Assembly: GCA_027575765.1 (NCBI GenBank)
Contig: JANBPT010000227.1
Span: 1 to 53,022 of the forward strand
Source of the DNA: Tieghemiomyces parasiticus
Taxonomy: Eukaryota > Kickxellomycota > Dimargaritomycetes > Dimargaritales > Dimargaritaceae
Reading direction: 5' to 3'
Length of the DNA: 53,022 bases
How positions within the stretch are numbered: position 1 is the stretch's first letter; each line of letters begins with the position of its first letter. Below, in pieces: positions 1 to 14,301 of this stretch. Under the pieces are notes generated by a model, which was given only the letters and a program-made list of their open reading frames with translations, did no database searches and had not been told where the DNA came from. Made by a program: the position numbers and the translations under genes.

Positions 1-676
1 GTTTCGCCGCTAGATGCCGATGGGCCCGGGACTGGCGTCGTACCTTTTGGGATGCGAGAAAAGGGAAGGAACAGATGACGGTGGGTTGGGGCGGACGAAG
101 TAGCGGATGGCCGATTGCGTAAAACCTAGCGACGAGAAATACAAAGGCGGAATCAATAAGTGATCTGGCAGCGCGATCTGGACGGGTCGCTGTGAAGAGG
201 CTTGGGAAAGGCTTTGAGGGCCCGCTCTCGGCGGGCTGGTCAATCCGAGGTGACAGATCTCGCTACATAGCTGTGGGTCTCTGGACCACCCACACTTCTG
301 ACGGTCGAATAGTCAACTACTCGGGCCTGCATGCTCCAGGCTAGCCCTAGCCAGCACCACCGCCAAAGGTTTAGACCGGGAACCATTCTCTCAAGCCCCG
401 CCCTCGCTCGACTGGCAGCTACCAGCCAACTCAATACTGAGCAACTATTCACGTGACCGTTCAATGGATTATCGTCGGCAAGATAAATTAGGTTTGGCAT
501 ACCCTGTTGACTCACAAACCTTACGATGGGCAGCTACACCCATAAATCAGAATTTCAGCTCTGCCGGAACCAACCACCGCAGCCAAGGACGCTGCGGCAT
601 CGATCCACTCACTGCCGTACGGTTCAGGGTAAATGCAAGTACTTTATTGACCAACGAAGGCAAACCACGCAAGGCT
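1..676. other. Intergenic, no gene recognised
   Basis: Short open frames occur on both strands, but none resembles a family I know and none has a convincing start context or splice sites. This is the region downstream of the Bre2/Ash2 gene, so it should hold that gene's 3' UTR. I see no canonical AATAAA-type signal close to its stop codon. Confidence 0.4.
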
Positions 677-2032
677 TCAGCGGGCTGCGGCCTCGTCCTC
701 TAAGTAATTTTCGGGTGGACATTCGCTCATAGGCCGCACGGGAGTCCCCTCCCACTCTGCCGGTGGTGGGTGGGCAAACTCGGGCCCGAAATTGAGCCGC
801 ACCTCAGCGCCCATGTAGCAGGCCACTGCCGGGTGGTACTTTCCGAGGTGTAGAGGCCCGTAGGCCTGGCTCAAACAGCGGCCGTTACGGAAGTAAACGA
901 TAGCGCTCCCGGACATTTTGGGTAGTGGTGATGGGGCGGCTGCCTCGGTTGCCAAGTCTGAGGTGAACGACGGCGACCCGCCCGACACGGCTGCGGCAGT
1001 GGTATTGCCACCGTCTGACTCGTCAGTAGTTGATGGTAGCGGCTGCACGTAATCAAATTTGGCGTACGGAAAATCGCGCTGCAGAATAAACCGCCGCCGG
1101 CGCAAATCCTCCCGGGCCGCCGGGCCGAGTGGTGGAAGGTGAATGAGAACGCCTAATGTAACGTCTGGGCTGTCGTAGCGCTCACCGTAGGTGTAACCGA
1201 CGGAAGCGTGGAAGCGTGTTGCCGGATAGCTGCGGAAGGCGTAGCTGTAGTGATCGAGCCCGCACGGGCCTTGTAAGTCGCCCGAAATTTGCGACCAACC
1301 GATGCGGGCGGCCCCCGCAGTATTAGTGAGCGTGGCCTCATAGTACCAGGTACCTTCGGCAACCCCATGGCTGGCCTTGGCCTGGCGGTAACCCTGGCGT
1401 CATCACAGACGGTAGGGTGGACGGGAGCATTGGTGGGTTAAGAGGGGGGGAATAGGCGTTTCTAAGACAACTATAAGGGAACTGTATTACAGAAAGCTAC
1501 GATTGTTGGCCTCTCTTATCCACTGCACTCACCTTGTCGTTGGTGACGGTCAAATTGTCGCTGGCCACTCTGAACTGGGACGCGGCATGTGTGCCCTCGG
1601 TGGTCATTTGGCAAGGCCCCGGCGGATTTTCCACATCCGGCCACATGCCTGGATACGGTGAGTTTTGTTTGGACCATATGTAGGGGTTAAGATCGCGGAT
1701 TAATGACACCTGCTTCGCCGAGGAAACGGTCGAGGTGATACTGGGAGACAGGTCATTAGCCCAGCCTCGCACGTCAATTGGGCCAAATAGTTACCAACTA
1801 ACCCTCTACTTCACTTACGAACTGTGGGCCGCGGGTTCCGTTTGTTCTGCGCAAATCGAACGAACGTGCTACGCCGGGGGACACGTTGGGGTGGGCGCTG
1901 GGGCTGGGGTTGAAGCTGGACAGACGGGACGAGCGAATCGGTCACTGCTTCCGGGTCGGTGAGCGTGTGCTCCACAGGGCCCGCAAAGGGCGCCCGATCC
2001 GGATGAGCCGGCTCCTGGCGTGGCGAAGACAT
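677..2032 (-). CDS. BRE2: Bre2/Ash2-like SPRY-domain subunit of COMPASS (histone H3K4 methyltransferase complex)
   Basis: Model of three exons, complement(677..1393, 1533..1740, 1815..2032), 380 aa. The last two exons are firm. Exon 2 ends TVTNDK at a GTGAGT donor and exon 3 resumes GYRQAKASHGVAEGTWYYE in phase, which is the start of the Ash2 SPRY domain. Later blocks include RIGWSQISGDLQGPCGLDHY and, near the C-terminus, IVYFRNGRCLSQAYG, YHPAVACY and VRLNFGPEFAHPP, in the family order. Bre2/Ash2 works in the nucleus with WDR5/RbBP5-type subunits to stimulate Set1 methylation of H3K4. Exon 1 (proline/arginine-rich, start 2032) is tentative. The consensus GTAAGT donor at 1818 gives the wrong phase, whereas the overlapping GTGAAG donor at 1814 keeps the frame. 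No PHD or winged-helix region is visible, as in yeast Bre2. An acidic/Ser-Thr/Ala loop of roughly 40 residues interrupts the SPRY. Confidence 0.85.
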
Positions 2033-4618
<2,586 letters not shown>

Positions 4619-5289
4619 GCCTAGAGTAAATTGTCACTTTTGCGTTGCCCACTATACCCGTGACTGGACCTCCTCCCTTTCTGGCCGCGCCTTTCGTTGT
4701 CGTCCTCCTGTCTATCTTTTATCCCCAACCCTAATGTCACGGCCGTAATGTAAATCTCTAGTGTCTTCTCGTCACTGTGTCTGCGGAACTTTTCGTGCTA
4801 TAACACCCCCCCCCACTAACCCATGCCTGTCATGGTCATTAGTCAGCTTTGTAACGTGTGTACGTACGTTGTTGATGCAATAGAGTAGACTCGGCCTTCA
4901 AACTCGTGCGATGGACGCCATAATTAGAACCGACGGACTCGACCAGGAACTGATAATGCAAGCCGTGGTTTTTCGCCTCAAAGTCATCCCTGTTCGCTCG
5001 TTAACCCCAAAGGGTGTTTAATTTAGAGTGATTTTGCAGCCGGCTTAGACCAAAACACGACGAAAAACAGATAACGGCAGCTGCTATAATTAATACAGAC
5101 CGTGCTCCAAACAGTAGAGTAGAAGAAAGCGATGAAGCGAAGCACTGAAAAGGCGCAATAGGGGGAAGGGCTTTCCTGAAATGAAAAGGCTTGTCATAAG
5201 GAGCCAGGTACGTTAACCATAGGAGATTGGTGAGAGTGGCGATAGAGTTACAAGGCCATGGGCAGGAGTGTTACCCTCAGTTGTTCCGT
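4619..5289. other. Convergent 3' regions of IDI1 and the secreted-protein gene
   Basis: No gene seen. The region should contain both 3' UTRs. T-rich and CT-rich tracts follow the IDI1 stop, but I find no clear AATAAA for either gene. Confidence 0.4.
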
Positions 5290-5751
5290 TCAGCGCCTAT
5301 AGTAGTCAAACGAGCTCTGATATGAAGTTGCTGGGTTGTTGGTATACAACGGATTGATCAGATCGTCGTGTTCCTGCTTAGGAGACGGGTTATAATAATC
5401 ATTGTCGATCAATTGTGGGGATTTGTTGGCATTAGCCGTGCTGACCGCTGTCCGGGTTCGAGGTGCTTCAAACCGGCTGTGCGCCAACTTGATCAGATTT
5501 TCTTCGCTTAGTGGGTCGTCTTTGGGGTTATGGGCCGGTCGATAGTTGGCTTTACCGAGCGGATAGGGCTGATGATCAATTATGAGGTCGCCATTGACGT
5601 CTTGGGTGTTGACAGACCCAGTAGACGCTGCGACATAACCAGGGTTAAGCAGGTCGCGATAATAGTCACCCGAATGGGGAAGCGAGCTCGCCTTGACCTG
5701 GACATAGCCAGCCATCAGGCAGAGTAGGGCGGCGGCCAATTCGAGACGCAT
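5290..5751 (-). CDS. Small secreted protein, cysteine-free, with DL[LI]NPxY repeats; function unknown
   Basis: Single exon, 153 aa, not recognised as any family. Residues 1-21 form a clear signal peptide (charged start, hydrophobic core AAALLCLMAGY, likely cleavage after VKA), so the protein is predicted to be secreted. The only cysteine lies in the signal peptide, so the mature chain has none. The mature protein is hydrophilic, rich in Asn, Asp, Tyr and Pro, and contains the related motifs RDLLNPGY (32-39) and DDLINPLY (129-136). DYY occurs three times (29-31, 118-120 and 149-151), the last almost at the C-terminus. A TATAAAAG box lies 170 bases upstream of the start codon on the same strand, so the gene looks like a real, possibly inducible, transcription unit. 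It could be a cell-surface or extracellular matrix protein or an effector-like protein. Nothing in the sequence decides between these. Confidence 0.7.
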   Translation of the reverse strand: MRLELAAALLCLMAGYVQVKASSLPHSGDYYRDLLNPGYVAASTGSVNTQDVNGDLIIDHQPYPLGKANYRPAHNPKDDPLSEENLIKLAHSRFEAPRTRTAVSTANANKSPQLIDNDYYNPSPKQEHDDLINPLYTNNPATSYQSSFDYYRR

Positions 5752-5920
5752 GATGGTGGCGAGCGGGTCTAGTTAAGAGAGGTGGAAGCGAGGGCAGCGG
5801 AGGTAATGCTGAAAAGAGCGGCCGAGTAGTCACCGTGGAGAGTGACAGTAGGGAGGACGTCGGAAGCGAGCGGGATTGTTGTGATGATGGGAATACAAGG
5901 GATGGAGGAAAGCGGTGGCC

Positions 5921-5928
5921 CTTTTATA
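5921..5928 (-). promoter_or_regulatory. TATA box (TATAAAAG) of the secreted-protein gene
   Basis: The minus strand reads TATAAAAG, a textbook TATA element, about 170 bases before the start codon of the secreted protein. Transcription would be expected to start about 30 bases further on, giving a 5' UTR of roughly 130-140 bases. This is inferred from sequence only. Confidence 0.5.
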
Positions 5929-7173
5929 AGCGCTGGGGTCTTGCCGCCTGGCCTAGCTAAGGAGGCGTGATGCCAAAAGAAGGGTCGGAAAGAACCCCCC
6001 CCCAACATCTTCCTCCGCTTGTCCAGGTCGCCTGGCCGAGCATTCGATAGAATGGCACCGGAGAGAAAAATAAGTGGAGGGGACCGGTCTGAATCGAAGG
6101 GCCCCTACCTTCCATTGTACCACTACTCGCGTCCCCCTTCCCCCTTCTCTTCTTCGCCACGGTTGGTGTGCGTTGATGGCTCTCATCGAGAAGACATTAA
6201 AGCATATGAGGCAGCGCCTTGACCTTTCGTTTGGCGCGGTTCCCGATCCGAAAATAACCGTTTCTGGCTGCGACCCATTCCCGCATGGGGCCTAAACACG
6301 GGTCCTTTCTGTCCCCGTCGCTTCCGACAAAGCAGAGCGGTAGTAGTCCTACTTCCCTCATTGAGTCCTCCTCCTCTTCCATTCGAACCGATGTACCAGT
6401 CATTAACTGTACTCATGTGGTTAACAGGGCGGCTCTACCTTAGAATGATAGAATTTCGATTGGTCCTAAGGTTGTAGCCAACTTTACGTCATCGTCTTTG
6501 ACACGTACGAACGTGGGGGGCTCATTATACATCTAGAGCGACCTATTCTATGGGCATAGGGGCCGTATCCCAACGCGTCAAACGCTTGATAAACGGTCCT
6601 ACACATTCCTATAATTATACAGGTACGTGCGTATACGTTATTATAAGTAATAACAACGCGGATGTTTTAGTATGTCAGCTTGAAATAATGAAATGTATGT
6701 TATTTGGGATTCAACGGAACCGATGAAAGGAACACCTGTACAAGAGTTTAGTCACAACAGGACATTTCTGTCACAACGGCGGTGGCGTTGGGCTCGTCAG
6801 TCAGCAACCAAAATTCCATACGATGGAGCGGAGGGTATCTCGGTCAGGTGAAGAAACGAAAGGGCCCATCGGTCACCGGCCTGGGCCGCTTACTCGCCCG
6901 GGATACCTCCGGCTCCCCCTCCATGGAGGCAACCGCACACCCGGCACTTCCTACTGACCCAGACCTTGCCCCCTCCCGCTGCCACCGAGAAATCCTAACG
7001 GTGGCCCTCCACCAAGTTTGGACACGCTGCAGAGGCCGGCAATCCCTGTTCCACACCTAAACACCGCCCATGCCCGGGGGACTATACCCCCCCACGGCCA
7101 ATTGGAACCACATTTTCTCCACTGGAGTTTGTTATTCAAGCGGGATGTACAATTAGCCCTCACCCAACACTAT

Positions 7174-7205
7174 GAGAGTCGCAGCGTTTTACGCGACGTT
7201 AAATA
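7174..7205. repeat. Dispersed 32-bp repeat, copy 1
   Basis: This 32-base stretch begins GAGAGTCGCAGC and ends CGTTAAATA. It matches 22439-22470 at 30 of 32 positions. Both copies are non-coding, on the same strand, and followed by TCCTC-rich sequence. It contains ACGCG within TTTTACGCG. Confidence 0.6.
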
Positions 7206-7851
7206 AACCATCCTCCTCCTCCATCGGTCACCGTCGGGTGGACCTGCGACCCAACGAGGGCGGATAAATTGGCGGCTGGTGTAGCCTGGGGTAGAAGCTC
7301 CAAGGCGGACGCTAAGGCGGATGGGCATAAAGAGAGGCTTAAATACTTGATGCTTCAGGTGGATATAAGCTCGTGCTGACAGTGGTGGTGAAACGTTTAG
7401 CGCCGTGATTACGCATCCCAATCAGACGTATTAATACTGTATAGCGCTGAAGCCTGTTGGGTATAGCCGGTTGGAACGCAGTTGCGCTTATCATCGGGAA
7501 AACTCGGTTTATATTAGCCACTGTACCAAAAATACTCTCTTTGTTTCCAACATGACGTATTGTGGCAACTCTTACCAGTTCGTTTCAAGTCGACTAAAAC
7601 GATGTCAACCCTCGTTTGGCAGGCCAGTCCTTCGTTTTATGAGGATTAGTGCATTATTTCGTTGGGCAAAACGTGACGGCTAATTGATGATGCCTGGTAT
7701 TACGTTTTGTACGCTTACCATGTACCAATACCGTTGTGTTAAACCATAACGTGGAGGAAAATTATAATTATCAACTCGACATGGCTGGCCTGCACCACTC
7801 TCTCCGCCACCCGTTAAAAAACGATACATGTATCCATATATGAGTCAGCAA

Positions 7852-7857
7852 TTTATT
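7852..7857 (-). terminator. Polyadenylation signal AATAAA for Dis3
   Basis: AATAAA on the minus strand about 90 bases after the Dis3 stop codon, within an AU-rich 3' UTR (a TTATTATTATTAATTA tract lies between). Confidence 0.5.
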
Positions 7858-7944
7858 ACCATCACTAATTAATAATAATAAAAAACCCCACCCCGTCCCT
7901 CCGGGCACAGCTAAGCGACTGTGTTGACCAGCACTGTCGCCCGG

Positions 7945-10900
7945 TTATTTCTTGGACCGCTTGGTCTTCCGGTCACTGCCATTCGTGGTACCAGCGGGTG
8001 CCGGTACGCAGAGTCCCGGAATGGCAGGTTCCACCAACCGCATCTGCATCTTCTCACGTAGGGTGGGCTCCTCAGGGGAGGTGGTAGCCGATTTAACTTC
8101 ATCTGCACTAGGTTCCGCTCCCGTCACCTCGCCGCTGCCATCGGCCGATTCTCCACCGGCAGTAGCAGCAACTCCACTCCGGATGGTCCCGTCCACGCCC
8201 TGCTGCTCCACGGTGATCCGCACGTGTACGCGGGTAAACATGGCCAACGTGATCCCGGACTCGGCGTTCCGGAGGGTGTTACCCGACGGATCGTACGTGA
8301 GGAGTTCGGTAGCGGCCGGATCGCTACTTCCACTATCACTAGATTTCTCGGCCGTACCGTACACAAACCCTTCGATACCGTACTTGGGCACGAGGACGGC
8401 GAACCCGTTCTTGAGCACGCGACTAATGTAGCCCTTCTCGTAGACCTCCTTGTTGCGGAAGAACAGGTGAGTGTAAAGCTCGACCGAACTCCGAGCGGCC
8501 TGCTGGGCCATACGGTGGCGATAGTTGAGAGTCTCGGCCTGCTCCGCCATCTTGTGTTTATCGTGAAGCATGGGGATGTAAGCCGCGTTGGGATTGATAC
8601 AGGCTTCGAGGAGCCGGTGGACCAGGACGTCGGCGTAACGGCGGATTGGCGAGGTGAAGTGGGTATAGATCGGGGTGGCCAAACCGTAGTGTTGGAAATC
8701 CTCCTCGGGGATGGTCCCGGAGCAAAAATAAACGGCCTGCATCATGCACCGCGTGGTCATGATGCGGACCAGCTGGTTAAAGTACGGGTCGTCGGGTTTG
8801 ACGGCGCGATCCAGACTGGTTGAGAGGGCCAGGGACGAGTCGGTGCGGAGCTCGAATCCGTGGGCCAGGAGGCTTTGGGCCAGGGTCTCGAAGTTGGACG
8901 GCGGCGGAGTCGGGTGCCGACGGAGCATGGAGGTGTCCGGGAAGGTCTGGTGGATACGCTGGGCCACCGAGATATTGGCGAGCAACATGAACTCCTCGAC
9001 CAGAGCGTTAGTTTCCTGCAGTTCCTTCATCTCTACATCGACGGGGTCCTGGGAATCGTGTTCGAGGCTGAAACGGACCTCGGGGCTGGACAGAGTGAGG
9101 GCGCCGCGGGCTATCCGGCGACGGCGAAGCTGTTTGGCGAGCTGGTTGAGGGACCGGATCCCCTCCGTCACCGAGTCGGTGAGGGCCGGGTCGTCGATTC
9201 GGGCCTGGGCCTCGGCGTATGTGAAGGAGTGGCGGGACCGGATGACCGACTTGGAGAACTGCACGTCCACCACGTTAGCCTCGGCGTCAAGCTCCCACAC
9301 GCACGAGAAGGACAGGCGGTCCACGTTACAGTGCAGCGAGCACAGATTGGTGCCCAATAGGGACGGCAGCATGTCGATACGGCGGTCGACCAGATAGACG
9401 GTGGTACAGCGCACGGAGGCCTCCTTGTCCATGGCGGTGTTAGGGAAGACGAAGTGGGTCACGTCGGCGATGTGTACGCCCACTTGGAAGTTCCCGTTGG
9501 GCAGCGCCACGCAGTGCAGGGCGTCGTCAATATCGGTACACCCTGGCGGATCGATACTGCACACGTCGAGGTGACGGAAGTCCTGGCGGCCCGCCAGGTG
9601 CTCGTCATCCTTGACCACCCATGTGTCACCCTCGGCCGGGAGGTCAGCCATGACCTGTTTAGAAAACTCTTGGTATGGCACGTCGTGCTCCATTAGGAGT
9701 ACCTCGGTCTCGGTGGCCCGGTCGCCAGCGGCACCCAGGGACTTGACAAAGTGGCCCAGCGGGTACTTGGAATCCCGCGGCCAGCTGTCGATGGCGATTA
9801 CGATACGTTGGCCCACAAGCTGGTGCGCCTGGCGTGTGCGGATCTTGATCCGCGGGATTCGCCGGTCCATGGCCGTGAAGAGGACGTTCTGGGTGGCCTG
9901 GGCCTGGGCGTTACCACGCACAGACTTGGCCTCGATGTGGCCGCAGTATGACCGCCAGTTGCGGCGCACGATGGAAACGACCCGGGCGGTCGGCTTAGCC
10001 TCTACGCTGGCCGTTGTTGAGTCGGTGCTGGCGACCTTCTCGGGTGCCTCCTTTTTATCCTCCACTTCCTCCTGTTCGTCCTCATCCTCCTCAATACGAA
10101 TGGCGGTGGGTGCACGCAACCACTCGGATTCAGGTAGGAGTTCGACGGCCACGACATCGCCGTGCACCGCCCGGTTCATGTGATCCCGACCGACCACGGC
10201 GATGGCACGTTCGACGCCATCGACCTTACCAAACAAAGAGCCTTCCAGGTAGTTGTGGGTACTGATATTGAGGGTACCCTGGATGTAGCGGCCGGACGAC
10301 AGTCCGTTCGTCATGGTTAGTTTGGACACGTACTCCGGGTAGCTTACGCGGCGGTCAGCCTCGTTACCAACGCTGGACTGGGACACCATGTCGAGCAATT
10401 CCGGGTACTCGGTGAAGCTGCGTAGGTACTCGGCCACCGACACGTTGGGTATACCCTCGGCGGTGGCCCGCCGACGGTTATCCGCATCGTCGGTAAGCAA
10501 CACCGCGCCGAGCTGGGTGGGGAAGCCATCACTGCTGCCACTCGGCTGGTTAGCCAGGTGACGGCCGTACCACTGCACGGCACGGCGGATGGCTCGGTCG
10601 TTGCGGTCGTTGGGGGACTCGTCTTTGAGGCGCTCAACAAACGTTTCCCGGTGGTGCTCGTTGGAAAACACGTAAAACCGCCGATCCGGGTCGCTAATCA
10701 CGTTACGGATCCGGTGGTATGTGGGCATGCTCAGGTTTTTGAGCTCGTCGAGGCACGTCTGTAGAATGACCACGTCCTTAAACGCCGGATGTTCAATCAC
10801 GTCGACTTGGTGGTACAAGACGTTGGTGTCCGGGATAATAAACGAAGGCACCGGCACGGTCGACGTGGTCCGTGGGGTATTGCCCAGAACCGGGTGGGCC

Positions 10901-11076
10901 ACCGTAAACTTGTGGTTGGCGTTCACCGACGTGGTCAGTGTGTCGAGCGCCGCAAAGTCACAGACCTGGCAGCCACGCACCGAACACACAATATCGTCGC
11001 GGAGGTAGTGTTCCTTCACCACGCGGACTACGTTGCCCTTGCGGGTCTTTTTCATGTAGGCCTTAGAGCGAAGCAT
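7945..11076 (-). CDS. DIS3: Dis3/Rrp44, catalytic 3'-5' exonuclease and endonuclease of the RNA exosome
   Basis: Single exon, 1043 aa (yeast Rrp44 is 1001). It processes and degrades RNA as the active subunit of the nuclear and cytoplasmic exosome. Domains in order: the CR3 motif with three spaced cysteines (Cys31, Cys36, Cys39, matching C-x4-C-x2-C); a PIN endonuclease domain (about 78-225) with [10 protein letters not shown] (Asp83), Glu111 and DDADNRR (Asp196/197/199); two cold-shock domains (about 235-500) with an acidic [10 protein letters not shown] linker near 331-340; and the RNB exonuclease domain with [16 protein letters not shown]. Asp509, Asp515, Asp517 and Asp518 correspond to the four metal-binding aspartates of yeast Rrp44. 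A C-terminal S1 domain (around [21 protein letters not shown]) follows, then a Ser/Ala/Glu-rich region and a lysine-rich tail. All catalytic residues are present. The start is supported by the conserved [14 protein letters not shown] opening. Confidence 0.97.
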   Translation of the reverse strand: MLRSKAYMKKTRKGNVVRVVKEHYLRDDIVCSVRGCQVCDFAALDTLTTSVNANHKFTVAHPVLGNTPRTTSTVPVPSFIIPDTNVLYHQVDVIEHPAFKDVVILQTCLDELKNLSMPTYHRIRNVISDPDRRFYVFSNEHHRETFVERLKDESPNDRNDRAIRRAVQWYGRHLANQPSGSSDGFPTQLGAVLLTDDADNRRRATAEGIPNVSVAEYLRSFTEYPELLDMVSQSSVGNEADRRVSYPEYVSKLTMTNGLSSGRYIQGTLNISTHNYLEGSLFGKVDGVERAIAVVGRDHMNRAVHGDVVAVELLPESEWLRAPTAIRIEEDEDEQEEVEDKKEAPEKVASTDSTTASVEAKPTARVVSIVRRNWRSYCGHIEAKSVRGNAQAQATQNVLFTAMDRRIPRIKIRTRQAHQLVGQRIVIAIDSWPRDSKYPLGHFVKSLGAAGDRATETEVLLMEHDVPYQEFSKQVMADLPAEGDTWVVKDDEHLAGRQDFRHLDVCSIDPPGCTDIDDALHCVALPNGNFQVGVHIADVTHFVFPNTAMDKEASVRCTTVYLVDRRIDMLPSLLGTNLCSLHCNVDRLSFSCVWELDAEANVVDVQFSKSVIRSRHSFTYAEAQARIDDPALTDSVTEGIRSLNQLAKQLRRRRIARGALTLSSPEVRFSLEHDSQDPVDVEMKELQETNALVEEFMLLANISVAQRIHQTFPDTSMLRRHPTPPPSNFETLAQSLLAHGFELRTDSSLALSTSLDRAVKPDDPYFNQLVRIMTTRCMMQAVYFCSGTIPEEDFQHYGLATPIYTHFTSPIRRYADVLVHRLLEACINPNAAYIPMLHDKHKMAEQAETLNYRHRMAQQAARSSVELYTHLFFRNKEVYEKGYISRVLKNGFAVLVPKYGIEGFVYGTAEKSSDSGSSDPAATELLTYDPSGNTLRNAESGITLAMFTRVHVRITVEQQGVDGTIRSGVAATAGGESADGSGEVTGAEPSADEVKSATTSPEEPTLREKMQMRLVEPAIPGLCVPAPAGTTNGSDRKTKRSKK

Positions 11077-11751
11077 GACACCCGGTTGTGCGTAGCGGGG
11101 TGGAACGGGTCACGGCGTTGAGGACAGGGGCGGTGAGAATGAGGAGGGGCGACTAACCTCAGGCGTAACTAAAAATAGCGGTGGCGAATGGAGTAAATGG
11201 CGAAATGTGGGAGGGGAGGGAGGACATGCGTGCATAGGAGGACCCATGGCTGTACGGCCGAGCTCTACCATTGAACTGGCCATGTCCGACTGCCGCTTCG
11301 CATGGCCGCTACGAACAGACGACGCGCGACCTGAGGAGATTTCGCGGGCGAAGTGCAGCAGCTTTTTTCCTATTTTCGCTCTGCTGTGCGTGGATCGTGT
11401 TAGTATCACGTGATGGCCAACATTAATGCCAACCTCTATCCTTTACCTAGAGTTATCCTCCGTCATTTGAATCACGATGACCACCGTCTTACACAATCAT
11501 GCGAGGTTTAACCGAGGCCATGCAGTTCCTAAACGCCCTTTCTAAATGGCCGACTACGACACTGACGAAAATGTATTATATTTAAATCTATACTAGTGGT
11601 GACGGGTAGCGTAAAGTAGTACGCGCGAAGGGTCGATGCGAAAAATAAAAAAAAAAGTAACAAATAACACGATAAAGGGGGGGGCAGAAAACCTCCTTCA
11701 AGGGGCGGGGGAGGAGGAAAACATAAATATATAGAACTTGAGACCCGGGCC
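11077..11751. other. Intergenic: Dis3 promoter and RNR1 3' UTR
   Basis: No gene recognised. The part next to 11752 contains A-rich, G-rich and AT tracts that would be the RNR1 3' UTR. The part next to 11076 is the Dis3 promoter. No clear TATA or AATAAA was found. Confidence 0.4.
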
Positions 11752-14301
11752 TTAACCGCTGCACATGGTACAGGCGTCCTTGTTCTCGATGGAGCACATG
11801 AGGGCCGCTAGCTTACGGTTAGCCTCCTCGTCCGAAATTTCCGCCTCACCCGCCGCTGCCGACCCCGCAGCGGTGGTCGATGATCCCGTCGCGGGGGATT
11901 GCGTTCCGGCAAGCGCCATGCCACCGGACGACGATGACAGATCAGCCGAGACACCTCCAACGGCCGGACTCTTTCCGCCGCCGGACTTGAGCGAGTTGGC
12001 CGTGGGGTTGGCCGACACACCTTCCTTGAGGGAAAGCTGGTCGACGGTAAACTGGATGGCGTCGACGGCGGGGCGGGTACGGAGGTAGTACATACCGGTC
12101 TTGAGGCCCTTCTTCCAGCCGTACATGTGCATACTGGAGAGCTTGGCGTAGTCGGGCTCAGCCAGGAAGATGTTGAGTGACTGGGACTGGTCGATGAAGG
12201 CTCCGCGGTCGGCGGCCATATCGATCAGGACCCGCTGCCGGATTTCCCAGGCGGTCTTGTAGAGCGCCTTGATGTGGTCAGGGATGATGGGGATGCTCTG
12301 GACCGACCCTCCGTCGGCAATGATGCGGTTCTTCATCTGGTCGTTCCACAGGCCGAGGTCCACCAGGTCACGCAGAAGCCACGGGTTGACTACCTGGAAC
12401 TCGCCCGCCAGCACGCGCCGGGTGTAAATGTTGCTCGTGTAGGGCTCAAAGCACTCGTTGTTGCCGAGGATCTGCGAAGTCGAGGCCGTGGGCATGGGCG
12501 CCACCAGGAGCGAGTTGCGCAAACCAAACTGGGCGATCCGGGCGCGCAAGGTGTCCCAGTCGTGCAGGTCGGTGGGCTCCACCCCAGCCCACATATCAAA
12601 CTGGAGGAGGCCCATCGACATGGGCGACCCGGGGTACGTCTCGTAGGGGCCCAGCTTCTCGGCCAACTCGCAGGAAGACTCCAGGCCGGCATGGTAAATG
12701 GTCTCAAAGATCTGGCGATTGAGGCGGGCGGCCTCGGGGGAGTCGAAGGGCAAACGCATCTTCATGAAGGCGTCGGCCAGGCCCTGGACGCCCATACCGA
12801 TGGGCCGGTGACGCATGTTGGACCGACGGCTGGCCTCGACCGGGTAGTAGTTGAGGTCGATGATTTTGTTGAGGTTACGCGTGACCACCTTGGCCACACG
12901 GTGCAGCATGGCGAAATCAAAGGTATCCTTGTCTACCACGAAGTTGGGCAGGGCGATCGAGGCCAGGTTGCACACGGCCACCTCATCGGGTGCCGAGTAC
13001 TCGACAATCTCCGTGCACAGGTTGGAGCATTTGATGGTGCCGAGGTTCTGCTGGTTGGACTTGCGGTTGCACGCGTCCTTGTACAACATGAACGGGTTGC
13101 CCGTCTCGATCTGGGCGTCCAGGATTGCGAACCATAGCTTTTGGGCCTTCAGGGTCTTGCGGGCGATCCCCTTCTTCTCGTAGGACAGGTACAGTTCGCT
13201 GAACTCCTCACCCCACGTCTCGTGCAGGTTAGTGGCCTCGTTGGGGCAGAAGAGCGACCAGTCCCCATCTTCCGCGACACGCTGCATAAACAGATCGGGG
13301 ATCCAGAGGGCGAAGAAGAGATCGCGGGCGCGCACCTCCTCTTTACCGTGGTTCTTGCGCAGGTCGAGGAACTCAAAAATGTCCGCGTGCCAGGGCTCGA
13401 GGTAGATGGCGAAGGCCCCGGGGCGCTTGTTGCCCCCCTGGTCCACGTAGCGCGCCGTGTTGTTGAACACGCGCAGCATGGGCACGATACCGTTGGAGTG
13501 GCCGTTGGTACCGGCGATGTAGGAGCCCGTGGCGCGGATGTTGTGAATGTTAAGGCCGATCCCGCCGGCGGTCTTGGAGATCATGGCGCACGTCTTGAGG
13601 GTATCATAGATGCCATCGATGGAGTCATCGGCCATGGTGACCAGGAAACAGCTCGACATTTGGGGCTGCGGGGTGCCGGCGTTGAACAGGGTGGGCGAGG
13701 CGTGAGTGAAGTACTTCTCGGACAAGAGGTTGTACGTCTCGATGGCGGCGTCGATGTCCTCACCGTGGATCCCGACGGCCACGCGCATCAGCATCTGCTG
13801 GGGACGCTCGGCAACCTTGCCATTGATGCGCAGCAGATAGGACCGCTCCAGGGTCTTGAACCCAAAGAAGTTATAGTTGAAATCACGATCGTAGATGATG
13901 GCCGAGTTGAGGCGGTCGGCGTGTTTTATCACCACCTTGTAGGTATCCTCGCTGATCATGGAGGCGGGTTTGCCCGTCTTGGGGTTGACGTAGCTGTACA
14001 GGTCTTCGATAGTGGCCGAGAACTGCTTGCGGGTCTCCTTGTGCAGGTTGGACAGGGCGATACGCGCGGCGAGGATAGCATAGTCCGGGTGCTTCGTGGT
14101 CATGTAGGCCGCCGTTTCGGCTGCCAGATTGTCCAGTTCCATGGTGGTTACGCCCTGGTACACGCCCATGATGACCTTCTGGGCCACGGCCGGCGGATCG
14201 ACGTAGTTGGTGTCCAGTCCGTAACACAACTTGACGATGCGGGCCGTGATCTTGTCAAAGGCCACCTTCTCAGCACGGCCGTCACGCTTTACAACGAACA
14301 T
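11752..14301 (-). CDS. RNR1: Ribonucleoside-diphosphate reductase large (R1) subunit, class I
   Basis: Single exon, 849 aa (yeast Rnr1 is 888). It reduces NDPs to dNDPs in the cytosol with the small R2 subunit. The start is placed at 14301 because the protein then begins [22 protein letters not shown], matching the family start. The open frame continues 50 codons upstream into Pro/Ser-rich sequence that is probably 5' UTR. Domains: N-terminal ATP cone (about 1-90), then the ten-stranded barrel. Key residues are Cys218 (QMSSCFLV) and Cys444 (EVAVCNLAS) as the redox pair, and Asn427, Cys429 and Glu431 (SNLCTEI) as the thiyl-radical site. The C-terminus ends CTMCSG, the swinging CxxC that re-reduces the active site. 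A Ser/Gly/Ala/Thr-rich linker of about 70 residues precedes that tail. Regulation by dATP through the ATP cone is expected from the family. Confidence 0.97.
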   Translation of the reverse strand: MFVVKRDGRAEKVAFDKITARIVKLCYGLDTNYVDPPAVAQKVIMGVYQGVTTMELDNLAAETAAYMTTKHPDYAILAARIALSNLHKETRKQFSATIEDLYSYVNPKTGKPASMISEDTYKVVIKHADRLNSAIIYDRDFNYNFFGFKTLERSYLLRINGKVAERPQQMLMRVAVGIHGEDIDAAIETYNLLSEKYFTHASPTLFNAGTPQPQMSSCFLVTMADDSIDGIYDTLKTCAMISKTAGGIGLNIHNIRATGSYIAGTNGHSNGIVPMLRVFNNTARYVDQGGNKRPGAFAIYLEPWHADIFEFLDLRKNHGKEEVRARDLFFALWIPDLFMQRVAEDGDWSLFCPNEATNLHETWGEEFSELYLSYEKKGIARKTLKAQKLWFAILDAQIETGNPFMLYKDACNRKSNQQNLGTIKCSNLCTEIVEYSAPDEVAVCNLASIALPNFVVDKDTFDFAMLHRVAKVVTRNLNKIIDLNYYPVEASRRSNMRHRPIGMGVQGLADAFMKMRLPFDSPEAARLNRQIFETIYHAGLESSCELAEKLGPYETYPGSPMSMGLLQFDMWAGVEPTDLHDWDTLRARIAQFGLRNSLLVAPMPTASTSQILGNNECFEPYTSNIYTRRVLAGEFQVVNPWLLRDLVDLGLWNDQMKNRIIADGGSVQSIPIIPDHIKALYKTAWEIRQRVLIDMAADRGAFIDQSQSLNIFLAEPDYAKLSSMHMYGWKKGLKTGMYYLRTRPAVDAIQFTVDQLSLKEGVSANPTANSLKSGGGKSPAVGGVSADLSSSSGGMALAGTQSPATGSSTTAAGSAAAGEAEISDEEANRKLAALMCSIENKDACTMCSG

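Larger units (their letters stand above)
5752..7944. other. Intergenic: secreted-protein promoter, then about 2 kb with no gene recognised
   Basis: The first 200 bases hold the secreted-protein promoter with its TATA box. The rest has short open frames on both strands without recognisable motifs. About 6420-6780 and 7680-7900 are AT-rich. One copy of a 32-base dispersed repeat lies at 7174-7205. The right end carries the Dis3 3' UTR with an AATAAA signal on the minus strand. Confidence 0.45.
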
